64,000 nucleotides of DNA from Terramyces sp. JEL0728 (lineage: Eukaryota > Chytridiomycota > Chytridiomycetes > Rhizophydiales > Terramycetaceae): assembly GCA_027603945.1 (NCBI GenBank), contig JADIIU010000061.1:16386-80385 (forward strand), in the 5' to 3' direction. The notes under the pieces were generated by a model. That model searched no databases, had not been told where the DNA came from, and worked only from the letters and a program-made list of their open reading frames with translations. Position numbers and translations under genes: made by a program. How positions within the stretch are numbered: position 1 is the stretch's first letter; each line of letters opens with the position of its first letter. Shown here one piece after another: positions 1 through 13,141 of the stretch.

Positions 1-1034
1 CATCTCACATAAATGATGGGATTTGCGGTAATTTCTATTAAGATAGATTGCTGTGACGGGAGCGATGAATACCAAACCAATATCCAATGTCCACACACAT
101 GCGACGCTCTTCACCAAGAGTATTTGGAAGAACAGGCGCGGTTAGAAGAAATTAGAAAACTTGGAGCACAAAAGAAATTGGAATTGCTTAACAGTGCCAA
201 AGAACAACTAAAGGAATTGAAGAGGGAACTGAAAACTGCAAAAGCGCAATTACCTCGCCTGTTAAAGGAAGCAGAAGCAGCAAAAAATAAACTGGAAGCG
301 CTGAAAAAGAAAGAGCCTGTATCTGAACCTGGCAACTTTATGAAAACAATTTGGAAGAAAGCTTCCTCCTTGCTTGGATTACCAAATATTGAGTTTACGA
401 AAACCAGTGTTAAAAAACAGGAAACCTCTGAAATTGAAATTACAGAAACACCTGCCGCATCTGAATCGTTACAAGAAATCCCAACAGCCAATCCAAATCC
501 TGAATCCACTGCAGAACCTGTTCCTGAAGTAGATCCAGAGCTTGAAAAGGGTTAGTTTTCTTAATCGTAGAGATTGAACAAGCGGAGCAGGAAGAAGGGG
601 AAGCGAGCAAGAAAGTTTCAGACGCAGAATCACGAATTGAGCAGATAAACAAAGATCTTGAACAGGATAATGGAGAGGATGATGTTTATCGAACGCTTAG
701 GAACGAATGCATCGAGCATACAGATAAAGAGTATGTTTGGAGTAATATTAGGTACACCTATAAGCTGTGCTTCTTTTCTGACAGCAAGCAGGGCTGGACT
801 TCTTTGGGCACATTCAGCTCGTGGGATAAAGAAGCCAAGATAATGTCATTTACCGAAGGGCAAACTTGCTGGAATGGACCAGCGAGATCAACCAAAGTGC
901 AATTACAATGTGCTACAGAAAACATACTGGCTAGTGTCTCCGAGCCAAACAAGTGCGAGTACCTGTTTGTCGTTGGAACACCAGCAGAGTGTATAATTAC
1001 TGATGCCGACAAGTCTGCAAGAGAAGAACTTTAA
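1..1034 (+). CDS. Glucosidase II beta subunit (5' end outside window)
   Basis: Non-catalytic subunit of ER glucosidase II, which trims glucose from N-glycans. The window opens inside the N-terminal cysteine-rich repeat: across a 19-nt intron (28-46) the frame reads CDCCDGSDEY, the calcium-binding LDLa-like motif of PRKCSH/Gtb1. A long acidic/lysine coiled coil follows (about 90-670), then the C-terminal MRH (mannose-6-phosphate receptor homology) domain with paired cysteines (TCWNGPARS, QLQCATEN, EYLFVVGTPAEC). The protein ends REEL, a plausible variant of the HDEL retrieval signal. Introns: 28-46, 551-570 and probably 731-751; the last is 21 nt, stop-free and in frame, and its removal gives KEYTYKLC, which fits the family better. 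The stop codon lies inside TAATAAA. The upstream exon(s) with the signal peptide lie before base 1. Confidence 0.85.
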
Positions 1035-1100
1035 TAAATAATCCAGTCGTATTTTGTCACGGTGTTGCTTCAAGGTTGTGACAAAAGTTACCAAATTAAA

Positions 1101-2314
1101 ATGTACAACAGTTCAATTAACAGCATATTCGAGGATAATAATATATCTACATTTGACAGAGCGAGGTTTCGACAGTACCGCCAGGACACATACCAGCAAA
1201 TACCACCGAGGGATCAAATTAAACTACCCACGGATATTGATGCAATAAACAAGTCTGGCAAGTACTTTAAATTCACATATTTCAATTCGAGGGACCCTAC
1301 AAGTCTAGAGCATCCACAGCTGCGGAATTTAATGACGTTTCAAGACAACCAAGTTTATTACCTCCGTATATAAAATTAATGTAGAAATGGATTTGGTAAA
1401 GCGGTTCAATACAATAACGAGGCAGACATATATTGATTTGGATTTGAATGAAGAGAATAAACAGAATTTCCGGATATGCTCTATGGCTTCAAACAAGTCA
1501 GTTCTTCTCCTCGGGGGTAATTATTGGCTAAATGAAGGTTTGACTGGGACTTATTTAATCAAGCAAATAGGCAGTAAAGAGTTGAAGGAATCAGTGATAT
1601 CCCACTCTGCCAGCGCTATTACCAATCACCTAAATTTAGATACCAGCAGATCAGGAGGTGCGCTGCCACTAATTTAGCTCACATATGTTCAGTGTCTAGT
1701 AACGACAATATGCTGCGGATATTAGATTTAGAGACGCAAAAGGTGGTGAAAGGATTTCAGTTTGAGTGGGCTCCAAATTGCTCGGTTTTCAGTCCAGACA
1801 AGTGTATAGTCTGTGTAGTTGGCGATTCAAATACTTGCAAGATTGTATCAGCACAGTCTGGCAAAGAGCTGATTAAACTGCGTGGACATACGGGCCACAA
1901 CTTTGCTTGTGCATGGTCATCAAGCTCACAGTATATCGCAACTGGCAGCGAAGGTAGTTTACAGCTGATCAAGATTTGACTACCCGATTGTACGATATTC
2001 GAAATACTTCTAAACCATTAAAAGTGATACCGTGTTCCTTCAGTGCAGTTCGGTCTTTGAAATTCGATCCGAGCGGGGATTTCCTGCTAATTGCTGAGGC
2101 TGCAGATTTTGTTCATATAATGGATGTCAAGCAAGCAACTAAAGAACAAGAAATAGAAATATATGGAGATATTTCTGGCTGTTGCTGGTCCGAAACAGGC
2201 AATCGTGTCTATATTGGAAATGCTGGTAATTCAACATTTATCTTAGAATTTACTACTGGCGGTTTGATTGAATTCGAAAAGAGAAACATCATCCACGAGT
2301 TTGGCTTGGTTTAG
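1101..2314 (+). CDS. WD40-repeat protein of the C2A9.03 family
   Basis: About 384 aa after removal of three introns (1366-1384, 1658-1677, 1954-1973). The N-terminus RARFRQYRQDTYQQIP and the later blocks (NDNMLRILDLE, GTGSE-type repeat ends, TTRLYDIRNTSKP, AADFVHIMDVK, ISGCCWSETGNRVYIG) match a family of WD40 proteins found in fungi and plants (S. pombe SPBC2A9.03-like). The family is predicted to form a beta propeller; its molecular role is not established. The third intron is certain: without it the frame stops at 1979, with it SEDLTTRLYDIRN is restored. Convergent with the Mcm10 gene, 35 bases away. Confidence 0.8.
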
Positions 2315-2349
2315 ATATTGTTTATTGTTATAATATGTACCTATTTATA

Positions 2350-3558
2350 TTAAATTATTTCTAGTTCACACTCAGACTCGCTCTCCTGCTGGACCAATTT
2401 GGGTTTTTTGTTTGCTATTTGATGCGGATCTCCACCCATTTTCATCAAAGCATTTGGCCCAAATACATTGACACGGTCTACGTTAACAAGCAAATACTCT
2501 CGTCTTCTTCAATGCCAAGCATTTTGCGATATACCTTGCCACCATGCGAATTAGAATTGATAATCATCGCACTACATTAGAAAAATTTACATGTCCGACT
2601 GTTCCTTTTCGCTTAGTACACGTTCAGACGTTGGCTTTGGTGGATTGAATACTTGAACGCTGCTACCTTGGGCTACTACGGTGTGCTTGCCAATTTGATA
2701 GCTGGCATTCTTATCATGCTGTCTGACAGATTTCTTTTTTTCGTGTTTGTTGACTGGGGTTCCAATGGTAAACAAACGGTCGCCAGTAGCAAACTCTTGC
2801 CGTTTGAGTTTTGCCTGCTGGTATATAGCAACTTGATGCGCTTGGCAATACTTGGCTGCTCTTCTATCTAAAAACTGCGAGCATTTTTCTTTTGCACCTC
2901 CATCACAGAAGCCCAAATCAACCGCCCTACCGATTCCCATGAGCAATAAAGAGCTTGTTAATGTGAGAGCCAATTCTCCGTTGTTCTGGGTCGGTTTTGA
3001 TATCTCGCCGTTTAAAATGGCTATGACAGATCCAACCAAATTGTCATTTTGCATGCAATCGCTACCTTTTAAAAATACTCTAATAGATCCGTTGGCTCTG
3101 AGGTCGGTAATCGATAAGCACTGTATTTGCATTCCTCTATCCAGTTGAAAAGGCGCTGATTGCTCATAGACAGCACCGATTGTTACCCAATCCTCGTTGA
3201 TATCGCCATCTTGCATTGTATTTTCAATGTCGCATATCTGGACGTATTTGCGATCATACATACGTTCATCAAGCTCTTCGGTGCTTATTGGCATATCGCA
3301 CAAACGCAACTTTGAATGCCTATCCTGAACTACTTTGTCAAGGTCTATTTTAGGAGCATGGAGTGGGAAAGACTGTATTTTCTTTTCCTTTGGTTCTAGT
3401 TTCTCCACAGTACGCTTTTTCTTGTATTTCTGCTTTATTGCTTGGTATTCATGCTGCAATTTGGCGATTTGCTCTTGATAATCTAGTATCTGCTTTTTAA
3501 TTGCAATCATCCTGATTTCGTCCTTGTTATATTCGAGTGGTTTTGGTGATTGCTCCAT
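2350..3558 (-). CDS. DNA replication initiation factor Mcm10
   Basis: Mcm10 helps activate the CMG helicase and binds single-stranded DNA and polymerase alpha. About 389 aa. The N-terminal third is basic and coiled coil. A central OB fold (WVTIGAVYEQSAP... SIRVFLKGSD... GSVIAILNGEI) is followed by the Mcm10 zinc finger CDGGAKEKCSQFLDRRAAKYCQAH (split here only by reading: cysteines plus final histidine, CCCH). Start chosen at the first ATG (3558, MEQSPK); the open frame upstream to 3597 has only a GTG. Two introns near the 3' end, 2572-2590 (19 nt) and 2478-2497 (20 nt), bring the frame to NALMKMGGDPHQIANKK and a stop at 2350. Without them the protein appears to end at 2587. The C-terminal extension is inferred from splice signals and frame. 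Confidence 0.8.
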
Positions 3559-3593
3559 TTCTTTTGTTTCGGACAAGATTGTAAATATCAGTT

Positions 3594-3784
3594 TCACTTT
3601 GAAGCCAATGTGAAAATGCTCTCAATTCCCGATTCCAAATTAAGATAGATCACGGCATCCTTATCTCGTGTCGTTTGTATTAAAAAGGAGAGAATGCCTC
3701 TTAACTTGGGATTCGCATCGATTATTCGTAATCTCTGACCTTGAAGGCAAACCAGTGCAAAATTTATTGAAAAAAAGTTAAAAT
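3594..3784 (-). CDS. Unidentified open segment without ATG
   Basis: An open frame of about 63 codons fills the space between the VPS13 stop (3792) and the Mcm10 start (3558). It reads FALVCLQGQRLRIIDANPK, then GILSFLIQTTRDKDAVIYL, and ends IFTLASK. The composition looks like a folded helical protein. There is no ATG in frame, so either a short upstream exon is missed or the stretch is chance. I do not recognise a family. Confidence 0.25.
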
Positions 3785-3791
3785 GCTAGTA

Positions 3792-6700
3792 TCAATCAAA
3801 AGGTTTAGTCCTGACAATGTAGTCGGAAAATGCTCCTTCAATATTCTTACGTATCCAATCGCAAGAATCCTGGTTTGGACATGGAATTACCCATCTTCTC
3901 GTTCCATACTTTGGAGCCAATTGGATTTCACATATTCCTGGTTCAATTTTACGGATATCTTCAAATGGTACAACGAATTCGGTTCTACCTTTGTTTGTAT
4001 GTACCAGCATTATGTGGTTGTCGGTCACGATACAAACCAGATCTTCCATCCGCATTTCGAGATGACAGATATAAGATTCATTAAAGTACTTTCCTCCTTC
4101 GACTCCTCTCAGCCAATTTTGTCCAAGCGCTTCTCTCAAATTGAAAGGCTATCGTTAAAACCCATTTACTCTCAAGATCTTGTCTTTTCCAATAAATCTA
4201 GGCAGTCTTTGTCTTTCAATTTCGTCATCGAATACTGTAGTTGTATTTTTGATTCCTTCGGATACATTGGTAACCATGTCCACCATCCCTGTTAATGGTT
4301 TCGCCACCACCCCCAACAATCCCTTTCCGACACCCTTAAAGAATCCTTCTATACCAGCTTCTTTAGCTCCTTGCATCGGCTGAGATACTAATCCGGTTAC
4401 CCCGCTACCAACTCCTCTGACAAATGATGCAGCCCCTGAAGCCATTCCTTGTCCTACATGTTTTGGCCGATTTCTAAACTAAAATAGGATTTACCTGCTG
4501 GCCATTCTTCTTTTTTCTTGAAATTTTTGATCCATCGTCATGACGGATAATCCTTTTCCGATACTTCCAGTGAATTTAGAGAAAGTATCAGATAAGCCAA
4601 ATACAGTTTTCTTTACCAAACTGGTTGCACCTTTAGCAACCTCAATTCCAAATTCTTCGGGCTTGGTAATTTCGAATCCCAGGAGCGGCTCGTAAAACAT
4701 ATCTTTGACACCACTGGCAACGTTGCTAGATTAATTAACTATTACTTGAACAAACCGACAGGGTTCCCCAAAAAGTCTGCAGATCCAACAAAACTATGGA
4801 TTTGACTATAGATTTCTCTCGAATAAAATAGAGTGATCAATTCCATGAATTTTGCCTTGGAGAAAATCGGATGTTGCAATTCAAGTGCGTGCAATCTGAT
4901 TGGAGCATCGTGAATATTTCCAAGAGTCATTGTAAATATATCATAAACTAGATTGAACATTCCAGTACTTCTTGATCTACCTTCTTTGTGTTTCTTCTGC
5001 TCCGACATGCTGAATGACAAATTAACCTGCACTGGCTGCAACAGGAAAGATTCGAAATACAACCGATCTCCACCTTCAGCTGATTTTGGGAAAGTGATAA
5101 CCGAGGATGTATCACATGGCTCAGTAAAATTGGTGATTTCACTGCTGGCAAACTTGGTAAAGTCCATAATTTCATTTAACAATCCTTCATCCAAGTCAAC
5201 AGACAATTCTTGCAATAACGCTGTTAGCCATTCATAATAATCCACTCCATGGGAGGTATCCTTTGAATGAGAGATCGAAGAAAAGAACACTGGTCTGTCT
5301 GCATCTTTTTCTGCGCCGTTTTTCTGTTTCAATACGGTTGGATATATGAAGATAGGGTTTACAGAACCGCCAATTTGGTTGTCAATTTGGAACCATTTTA
5401 ATTTGAGCGTGGTGATAAATTCGGTAATGGTGTCTACCATTTGTATATCCAACGTTTTTGCAGTCAAGTACAGGATTTCTCGCATATCTTTGGAAATAAA
5501 CGAGATGCCAATTCCTTCAATGCGTGCCTTATAGGATGTCAAGATTGGCGATGACTCGTCTTTTCGTTGGAAAGTTTCCAATGTGCTGTTGCTACCGATA
5601 CTAGCCGTTGACATGCGATCTTTTTCATCTCTGTAGGCACTGTTCTTTTCATCATATGGAGTAAGTTTGACAACAATGGTCGGACCCTCCGCAACCAAGT
5701 CGATCGAGATTATCCCCTTTTTGTTATGTCGGCCCTCCAATGGATACTTGAATGGCAACAGAGACCCCAGTTGAGTCAGCTCAATCGGTCTCTGCCTTCC
5801 ATTGACGTCGATTGTCAAGGATTTATTTTCTGCTGAAGGGTAATCCCAAGCATACCGCTGCTCTTCACCCGGCACGACAGTATAGGTTTGTTCCAACCCG
5901 GATTGAAAGTAATTCACATCTACGTTGGTGTAGTTGTCGATTCTAAACGGCCATTTTCCTTCTTCTTTCCAGAATGAAATGAACAAAGTCGCTTTCTCCA
6001 AGGATGTATCGACTCTGATCAAGTCGGAAGAGAGCGATCCTATTCTTCCGACTTTGAGATAAATACTGCCAACTTCAGTCAACTTGAACGGGTTAGACCT
6101 TAATTAGACTTGCTATACCAGGTGCTGAGCATTATTGGAAGCTTGACGCATAAATGCTCCGACAAATTGGCAAGGTGCTTGAAATTCATCAAGGGTATAA
6201 TTTCTCCAGCTTTCATCTAAATTAGAAACCATTTACGGTAGTTGGTTTTGGATCAGGTGGTTGGCCAAACATTAAATCACCCCCAGTGTTGTTTCTTAAG
6301 ATGTACCGCGGGCTAAACGCTACAACTTTTGACATGTAAAACTATTTAAGTCCTAAATACCTTTCCCAGACCTTCTTGAACATCAACTCCTAGCACCACA
6401 TCTGTTGTACGAGCTTGATTGGAAAGTGTAACTTCATAGCTAGAGCCAACAGCTTCAAAGCTCAGATCCTGCAAATTAACCAGCAATTACTCTGCTCCAA
6501 TCTGTATCTGCGATTCGAATCTGCGATCTACTTCGAAGAGGCTCAAAACTAGTGTATGAATACATCATTGGCAAAATCAAAAGTCAGAGCTGTAATACCT
6601 TTTGTTCATCATTCGGCTTGCCTGAACATTCATGTTGTTTTCCGGCGGGGCCAATGAAAGACTTTGTCCTAAAGGTAATATCCAATCCGGTTTTGTTCAG

Positions 6701-9700
6701 AATAAGATAGGGTGAATAAATAGACACAATTCGACCATGGGTATTTCCGTCAATATATTGAACGCCAAGATTGATTTGGATATCATTAGCTCCTCTATTT
6801 GGTTGGGTTTCAATTCGTTTCAAAATTAGGGTTTCGTCTCGATATTCAAGATCTGTCGATGTAATAATAATTGGCTCTTTTTGGGTCAATCCTGCTTCTG
6901 GAATTACAATTTTCAATGCAAGCAAGCGCGATGGGTCTAAAGTATGGTGCAGCTCCTTTTCACCTTGTTTTAACAGTCCAGTGAGCTGCTGTTTTTGATC
7001 TCTGTCAATGATTGAATATTTGAAATCATATGGCAATAGATTTTCAAGAATAAATGGTGGCAGCAGCTTCATGGTAAACATTGGGTATTCCCTACAATTA
7101 CAACGAATTACGGATCTTTTCCATGGAAATTGCAGTTCAACTGGAACTTGAAAGCCGGTGTGCCATCTTCAAATGGGGGGCAGCTGATAATGTACACTAA
7201 CGACTTGCTTTTGGAACTTTTAATGTCTTTCCAGTAAATGCCTTGAGTACACCAATGATAGTTGAATCCGGCTGGCCGAACAAACACAGCGTCGTAATGG
7301 GAAGATTCAATTGGAATTGGGCAAGAGTCTCCTGATCTCAAAATTACTCCTGAATGTGGTCGGGTAGCCCCACTTTTAACACAGGCTATTTCAATGTCAA
7401 TGTTCGTGTCATTCTCTACTGTTTTGGTTGACTGCAGAGTAACGACTTTCACTTTGTCTTGCAAAGTAATCTTGACAACCAGGCGATGTAGCACACCGCT
7501 GATGGCAGGCCGCATTACATATGAAGTGGTACTTTCAGTGTCCACTGGCAAGGCTTTGATTGTTTCCCACGAAGGCCCTTCGATCTGAACTGCAATTTTG
7601 TTTGAATCCGGGACAGTTTGCTTGATGTTAAAACAACTTTACTTCTCTCATTGTCCTCCAGTCATCGAATCTCCAATCAATTGAATCGCCGAAAGCAATT
7701 TTCTTTAATTGAGGATCAGCTTTTCCAGTGTCAGTCCAAACAATTATCGGATATCCGGTCAAATTCTTGATTATATACGGACTTCTACTTTCTCTGCGCT
7801 GGCCTTGTGGTTTGTTTGTCTTTTCAAGAATGGCTTTGTACATATTTAATCCGGTCTCAACCAAAATATGGCTGATATTCAATTCCAGCTTCTTTCTGCA
7901 TAGTAGCAAAATCTGTGATTGTCCATTATCCTCATCTTTTCGCCCCTGAGGTTAAACTGAAATACATCAATAGAGAATTGAAATGATTCAATCAATGGCT
8001 CCCAATGTGAATTCTTGATGTTAAAGTATTTTGCATACAAGGACAGTCCCAAGTTATATTGAGGCTATGTTAATGACATACTACTTTCTTTGTCCAGTCA
8101 GACATTTCGAATATAGTTTGGCCGAATCCAAATTCAAAGATTGGAAGATGCAAATTATCCAAATCATCAATCAGAACTGCCTGTAATTCTTTGATGGTTA
8201 CGCGGAACTACATTAATTTCATTTACGTTTTGAGAAAGATTTTCAGGAAGAGCAACTGGAGCTGGCTGAGTAACCATTTCAGGGTTTGCCGGACCAGCAC
8301 TTGATGCCCTGATTCGATTTATCAGATATGACAATAGCATTACATCTTGGTAAGAAACTCTGATGAGCAACTTTGTTGTTTCTAGAGAAACGCGGTAGTT
8401 GTACACTCCATCAGGTCTAAGCCTGTCATCCATAATGTACGTCAAATTGCAGTCATCCAAAAATCTAATTTGCGTGTCTTTGCGTTGATTCATAACGCAA
8501 AAGAACATGCCAATGTTTTGGAAACTAACGGTATAAATCGTATCCTGCGTCACCACAAAATGATCAGCAATCCAAATTACTGCTTCGGTGTCCGCATCAT
8601 TTGGATCTTTAATAATTACGAATTCTGGTTCAACAAAGCTCACCCTTCCCCTGATAACACTTTCTTGCACTTGGGCATCGGCAACTGCGTTTGGGAGCGG
8701 AGTGACTTTTCTATCTAGTTCGTGATACCATGCTGCAGCTGCAAAGTTTTTAATCGCCAAAATGTGCTCAACCTCAAAGGAGACTTTAGGTTGATCAATC
8801 ATCAAGCTGTATTCGACAAGGTTTGGCTCCATATGATACTTTAAGACAAACTGGTCTTCCATTTCTGCTATAGGAGTCATTATATCTCTGAACAGACTGG
8901 TGTTGTAGCTTCTGGTATCAATCACTGATAATGCGGTAAAGCAGAGCTCGAGATCTGTTGGCCCATTCATTTTCACTTTCGCCGAGACTGTCGTCCCAAT
9001 GATTCTTGCCAAAGAGTATTTCTGCGGCTCATCGTATTTTGTTGGGCAATCGAATACCTCCAAACTGATACTAGGAAGGGAAATTACATAGTCTGTATGC
9101 GATGGAGCCTGAGAGTTTGATTCAGAATTGCTGGATTGCGTCTGCTCTTGCGGTGACTGGCTGATAAGCTTCAAAAGCTCAACAAACAATCTATACTGAT
9201 GGTTTGTAATCTTTAAAATTACGTCTGACAGGAACACTGAAATTTGCGATTGGGGCTGGTCTGGAAGTTCGCGAAGAGTGTCCAACTGGATAACCATGTT
9301 GATGTCTTCAATCATATTTAGAGTTTGTTTTTCTTTTTCTTTAAATACCAATGATTCCAACTTGACTGATTTCAGATTCACCACCGTGCGGTCTTTTACC
9401 ACGAACGCAGATGCTGGATCTATATTTGAATTCGACGACGATTCTGCCGCGATTTCTCCAAGGTAGAACACCAAAGAATCGACATTTTGCCCAGAACCGT
9501 TCGGTACTTCAATGATTGGTGTTTTGATATTGATATCAAAGTAGAATTTCCCAGCTTGCTTTTGGATTTGTGCCGATTGTTCTTCCGCAGCCATTCTCGC
9601 CCCATCCATTAGCGATTTCATTTCCTGGAATTTGCCAAGATATTTTGTTACATTTGCAAGGAAGAAACGATCGTAAATAAATCTCCAAGACGCAGCTTTT

Positions 9701-12700
9701 AATTTCAATGCAGAGTTATAGCCTGGATATTTAGTATTGTTGACATCCAGGGTTTCAAATGTGAAATCGATAGCTTTGTCTTCCTCAATCTGGAGCATAC
9801 ATCTTTTGGATCCAGTCTCTTCGTGCAAGTATAATTTACCGACAGTTCCTGCCAACAAAACGAAATCTTTCTTTGATAATAATCTAACTTCAAAGTCTTC
9901 AAATATACATGAACCGATAGATTTGGCACTTTCAGCAAGAATCAACGTAAATGATGTTATCTTTACTGTAATTTTTGTGGAGCTGGCCAGAGAGGCCGAT
10001 TTGTCTGGACGAAGAAGCGATTTTGTGTTAACATGTTCTGAATGAATAACAGGATCCGAAAGCGAGATTAAGAATTGGTAAATATGCAATACACACTCGC
10101 GCGCCAGAATAAATTTGATTGGGTTGAGTGTCATTTCAATTTCACTACAATTTCCTTCGGCAGAATTGCTCCATGATCTGAATTCAAATTTCATTAGATC
10201 CTGAACAATATCATCCGCAGCAGTTTGGTTGTTTGGAGAGATCAAATCTTGGAATTCTACAACGCTCCCAGCTGATTGATCTTGGACCAAGAACGATCCA
10301 AGTGAAGCCGAAAACTTGGTCTCTTTTGCTCGGATTGTAGCGAATACATTGATGTCCTTTACTTCAAAAAGCGCGATTCCTGCAAACTCGGCTTCCTTCT
10401 TTTTCTTTTCATGTAAAAGGATTGAAGCATTCTTAAAGTCACATTTAAGCTCAAATAAAGCCTGGTTCTGAGACAACGATTGTATCGAAGATTGGCGTGA
10501 CATTTGAGTGTCGTCGTGCAACTCTACAGGGCTCGGTTCAGCAGCAGCAGGAGTAATTGGTGTATCAGGTGGATTTGGATTGTCGATAAATGTTTTTGCC
10601 AGTAATTGGGAGACTTTCTTCAAGACAGCCATTTTTGATTCGGAAATATTCAATTTCAATTTCGGTAGTGTTGCCAGGAGTTTGAATTTTGTATATTCAG
10701 GCGAGTTTTGTAAAATACACATTTTGAATATCAAATTGAGATCCAAGTTTTCCAAGAAATAGTCTTCGCTGAAAAAAACCATATCTGTCTTTATCGAATC
10801 GTCGATATTCGCCATCATTATCTTTACAGCAGACAAATCTACTGTAAATTTATCATAAATGTCGTCAACTAGTTCCAGTAGCGACTTATGAAGCATTTCC
10901 ACAGCATTATGCTTGGTTTCTTCGGAAATGATATTGCTCTTCACGGCTAAATGGCCAGCATCAAGGATAATAACAGGAGCTTTTCCTATTTTTGCACTAA
11001 ATTAGTGGACACTTACTCTGAAGGTAGAATGAAAATTGGAGCATCTGCTTCAATACTCAAATCCAGCGTCTTATGCTCTTCAATAGCAAACATTAGACCA
11101 GCTCTAGTCTGTGATGTTACGCCTTGGAATGCGTCTTGAGCAGCGGCTTGCAACTGATTAAGGGAATCTTGCTCTTCTTTTGACGGTTTAAAGAATTCGA
11201 AAATCGTTGACAAAATTCGGGGGATTACAACAACTTTCAAAGGGAGCATCTTGATTGAAACTGCATTGTCTGCACGGCCATCGAGAGGAGAGTTTTCCAA
11301 ATTCATCACAAAGAAATCAACATTTTCACCAGAGTTGTCGTGTTTAGCCTCAATAAGGGTCGAAAAAATACTAGGCTCTGACGAATGCTCTGCGACAATG
11401 AAATGCTCCATTCTAATTCCTAGAACTCTGCTTTTGGGGTAACTAAGATATTCCGACCTTAGATTTTCAAATCTGCTATACAACAGATTTTTGATGCCAG
11501 CTGGAGTGAATTTACGCAGGTTGAAAGATCCAGATCCCAATTTGGATGTTGTTTTGAACTGGATCGCCTATGGTCAGCAATATTTCTACATTCTTGGGCA
11601 AGTCGTCGCTATTCGTTGGTTCATCGAAATCGAATGTTTCATACAACTTTTGAAGCTGGGTGTTCCATTCTTGGGTTTCATCCTTTTCAGCTGTAGCCCC
11701 GGTAATCCAGCCATACCATCCAGATTGCTGACCTTTTGTCTTTGCTTCCACTTTTGCAGTTTGCGCTGATTTTTTTAGATGAGAAATTGTGATATGGCGA
11801 TACAATCTAATATCATCAAAAGACAATAGTAATTCCAACTGATTCAATTCTTCAATTTCTTCTTCCTCAATTGTTCCATTTCGGAGTGTGGTATATAATT
11901 TAATATACTTGATTCTTTCATCCCTTCTTTTTGAAAAGAATTCCCAGCTCCACTGGTATTTCTTTTGGTGAATATCATTCACAATACACTTTCCTGCGTA
12001 TTGCAGCCAAATTTTGGGGTCCAATTTCGGGGTAATTGCTTTTGGTGGTCTGAATCTTCGGTATGGGTACGATCTTGCTTGTCTATTCATCGTTCCAAAG
12101 ATAGCCATGAATGTAGCGTATTGGTGATCGTCCAGATTGAATGCTAAATCATCAAAATCAACATTCAAATCAAAAGTAGGTTTCGCAATATCAAATTTCT
12201 TTGTCCAGATCAACTAAAATTAGCTAAACCTACTTTTCCGATTCCGGAAACGGGATCTAGGATATACTGTTTATTGGCATCCACCTTGGAGTTGTGCTCA
12301 ATCTAATTGTCAATAATAATTACAGTCTCTGCAAACTTTTTTTGGATTTCAATTCCATCGCCTTTCCTGAATGATTCCGAAACTGTAATGCAGTAGATAC
12401 CGAAATGGCCGAGCTTCAGCAGCTTGTAAATCACTCCAGTATTCAAGATACTGCTGTCAATATTCCAATCCTTATCAGTAGACACTGCAGACAATTCTTG
12501 CAGTGTCATGCCTACACCGAATGGCTTTCCAGGCAAACTTGTCGAATCTTCATACCTAATATGTATATTTTTAATGGATACTTGAATATTATCCACCATT
12601 GTGCTTGAAATTTGACTGAAATAGCCTGCGCTTTCTTCATTAGTATTTCCGAACCTTCGTGTTTAGTGAGAGCTTCCTCGGCTTGCAGCAGCTTTTGCTG

Positions 12701-13070
12701 TTTCGCTTCTTGCTTTGCTAATTCTTCTTCCTCAGGGTCATACTCTATATCGATCCTTGGATTCGCCAGAATATAAACATTGTTTATCGCTATTTTCAAA
12801 GGTTTGTTCTTCAAATCGGACCATGGGATCGTAATAGTTAAATCTCCTACAGTCCCATAAACTACTTCAAGAGGGATCTTCCACTGTGAAAATATATTTG
12901 CTTTTAATTTCAAATTCTTTAGAACGACGTGTCCTGGCGTTATTCGGTAAATTACCTTCCCACACCGCTATCTTCAATTGATTCGTTTCCAGGTTAGCTA
13001 TATAGTCGCCCAGAACCTGTAATCAATAATATATTACTCTGTTTACTATACTGGCTGCAAGTGCCTCCAT
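3792..13070 (-). CDS. VPS13: VPS13 bridge-like lipid transfer protein
   Basis: Large peripheral protein that moves phospholipids between membranes at contact sites. Twenty introns join to give about 2,955 aa. N-terminal chorein domain: MEALAASIVNRVLGDYI, then ETNQLKIAVWEG and VDNIQVSIKNIHIRYEDS. The long repeating beta-groove region follows. The adaptor-binding (SHR/VAB) part has WEPLIESFQFSID, SPYLILNKTG and IADTDWSRDLSF. The ATG2-like C-terminal helices read GVGSGVTGLVSQPMQGA and GVGKGLLGVVAKPLTGM, and the PH-like end has RPFNLREALGQNWLR. Start at 13070 chosen because MEALAASIVNR is the canonical N-terminus. Introns are 19-22 nt: first 13017-13037, last 4149-4169. Two apparent frameshifts (around 11530 and 12640) vanish once 22-nt and 20-nt introns are removed. 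One intron (6578-6598) ends TTTTG instead of AG and hides an in-frame TGA; see findings. The largest exon covers about 8.2-10.99 kb. Confidence 0.93.
6578..6598 (-). other. Putative 21-nt intron with non-AG 3' end in VPS13
   Basis: The minus strand reads GTATTACAGCTCTGACTTTT then G, followed by ATTTTGCCAATGATG. Removing exactly these 21 bases joins DEQK to ILPMMYSYTSFEP, which matches the family (vertebrate VPS13A has a Pro-x-Leu/Met-Phe/Tyr-Ser-aromatic block here). It also eliminates the TGA at 6584-6586. The 5' end and the CTGAC branch box look normal, but the last dinucleotide is TG, not AG. A true unusual acceptor, a mutation, or a one-base sequence error are all possible. Confidence 0.55.
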
Positions 13071-13141
13071 TTTGAGATTTAGCTTTTTTGGAAAGTTCAG
13101 ATTGCAATTATTTACAAATTATTGAAATTGGTAATGTTTAT

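Noticed and set aside
2460..2600. Apparent frameshift at the Mcm10 3' end
   Set aside because: Two standard short introns (2572-2590 and 2478-2497) put the tail in frame.
11500..11560. Apparent +1 frameshift in VPS13 (GGGATCTGG homopolymer)
   Set aside because: Removing a 22-nt intron further upstream on the minus strand (ending CTGACCATAG) joins LPKN to AIQFKTTSKLGSGSFNLRK in frame, so no sequence error is needed.
12600..12680. Apparent frame break near SVKFQA / MVDNIQV in VPS13
   Set aside because: A 20-nt intron with an ACTAAT box restores HEESAGYFSQISSTMVDNIQV in a single frame.
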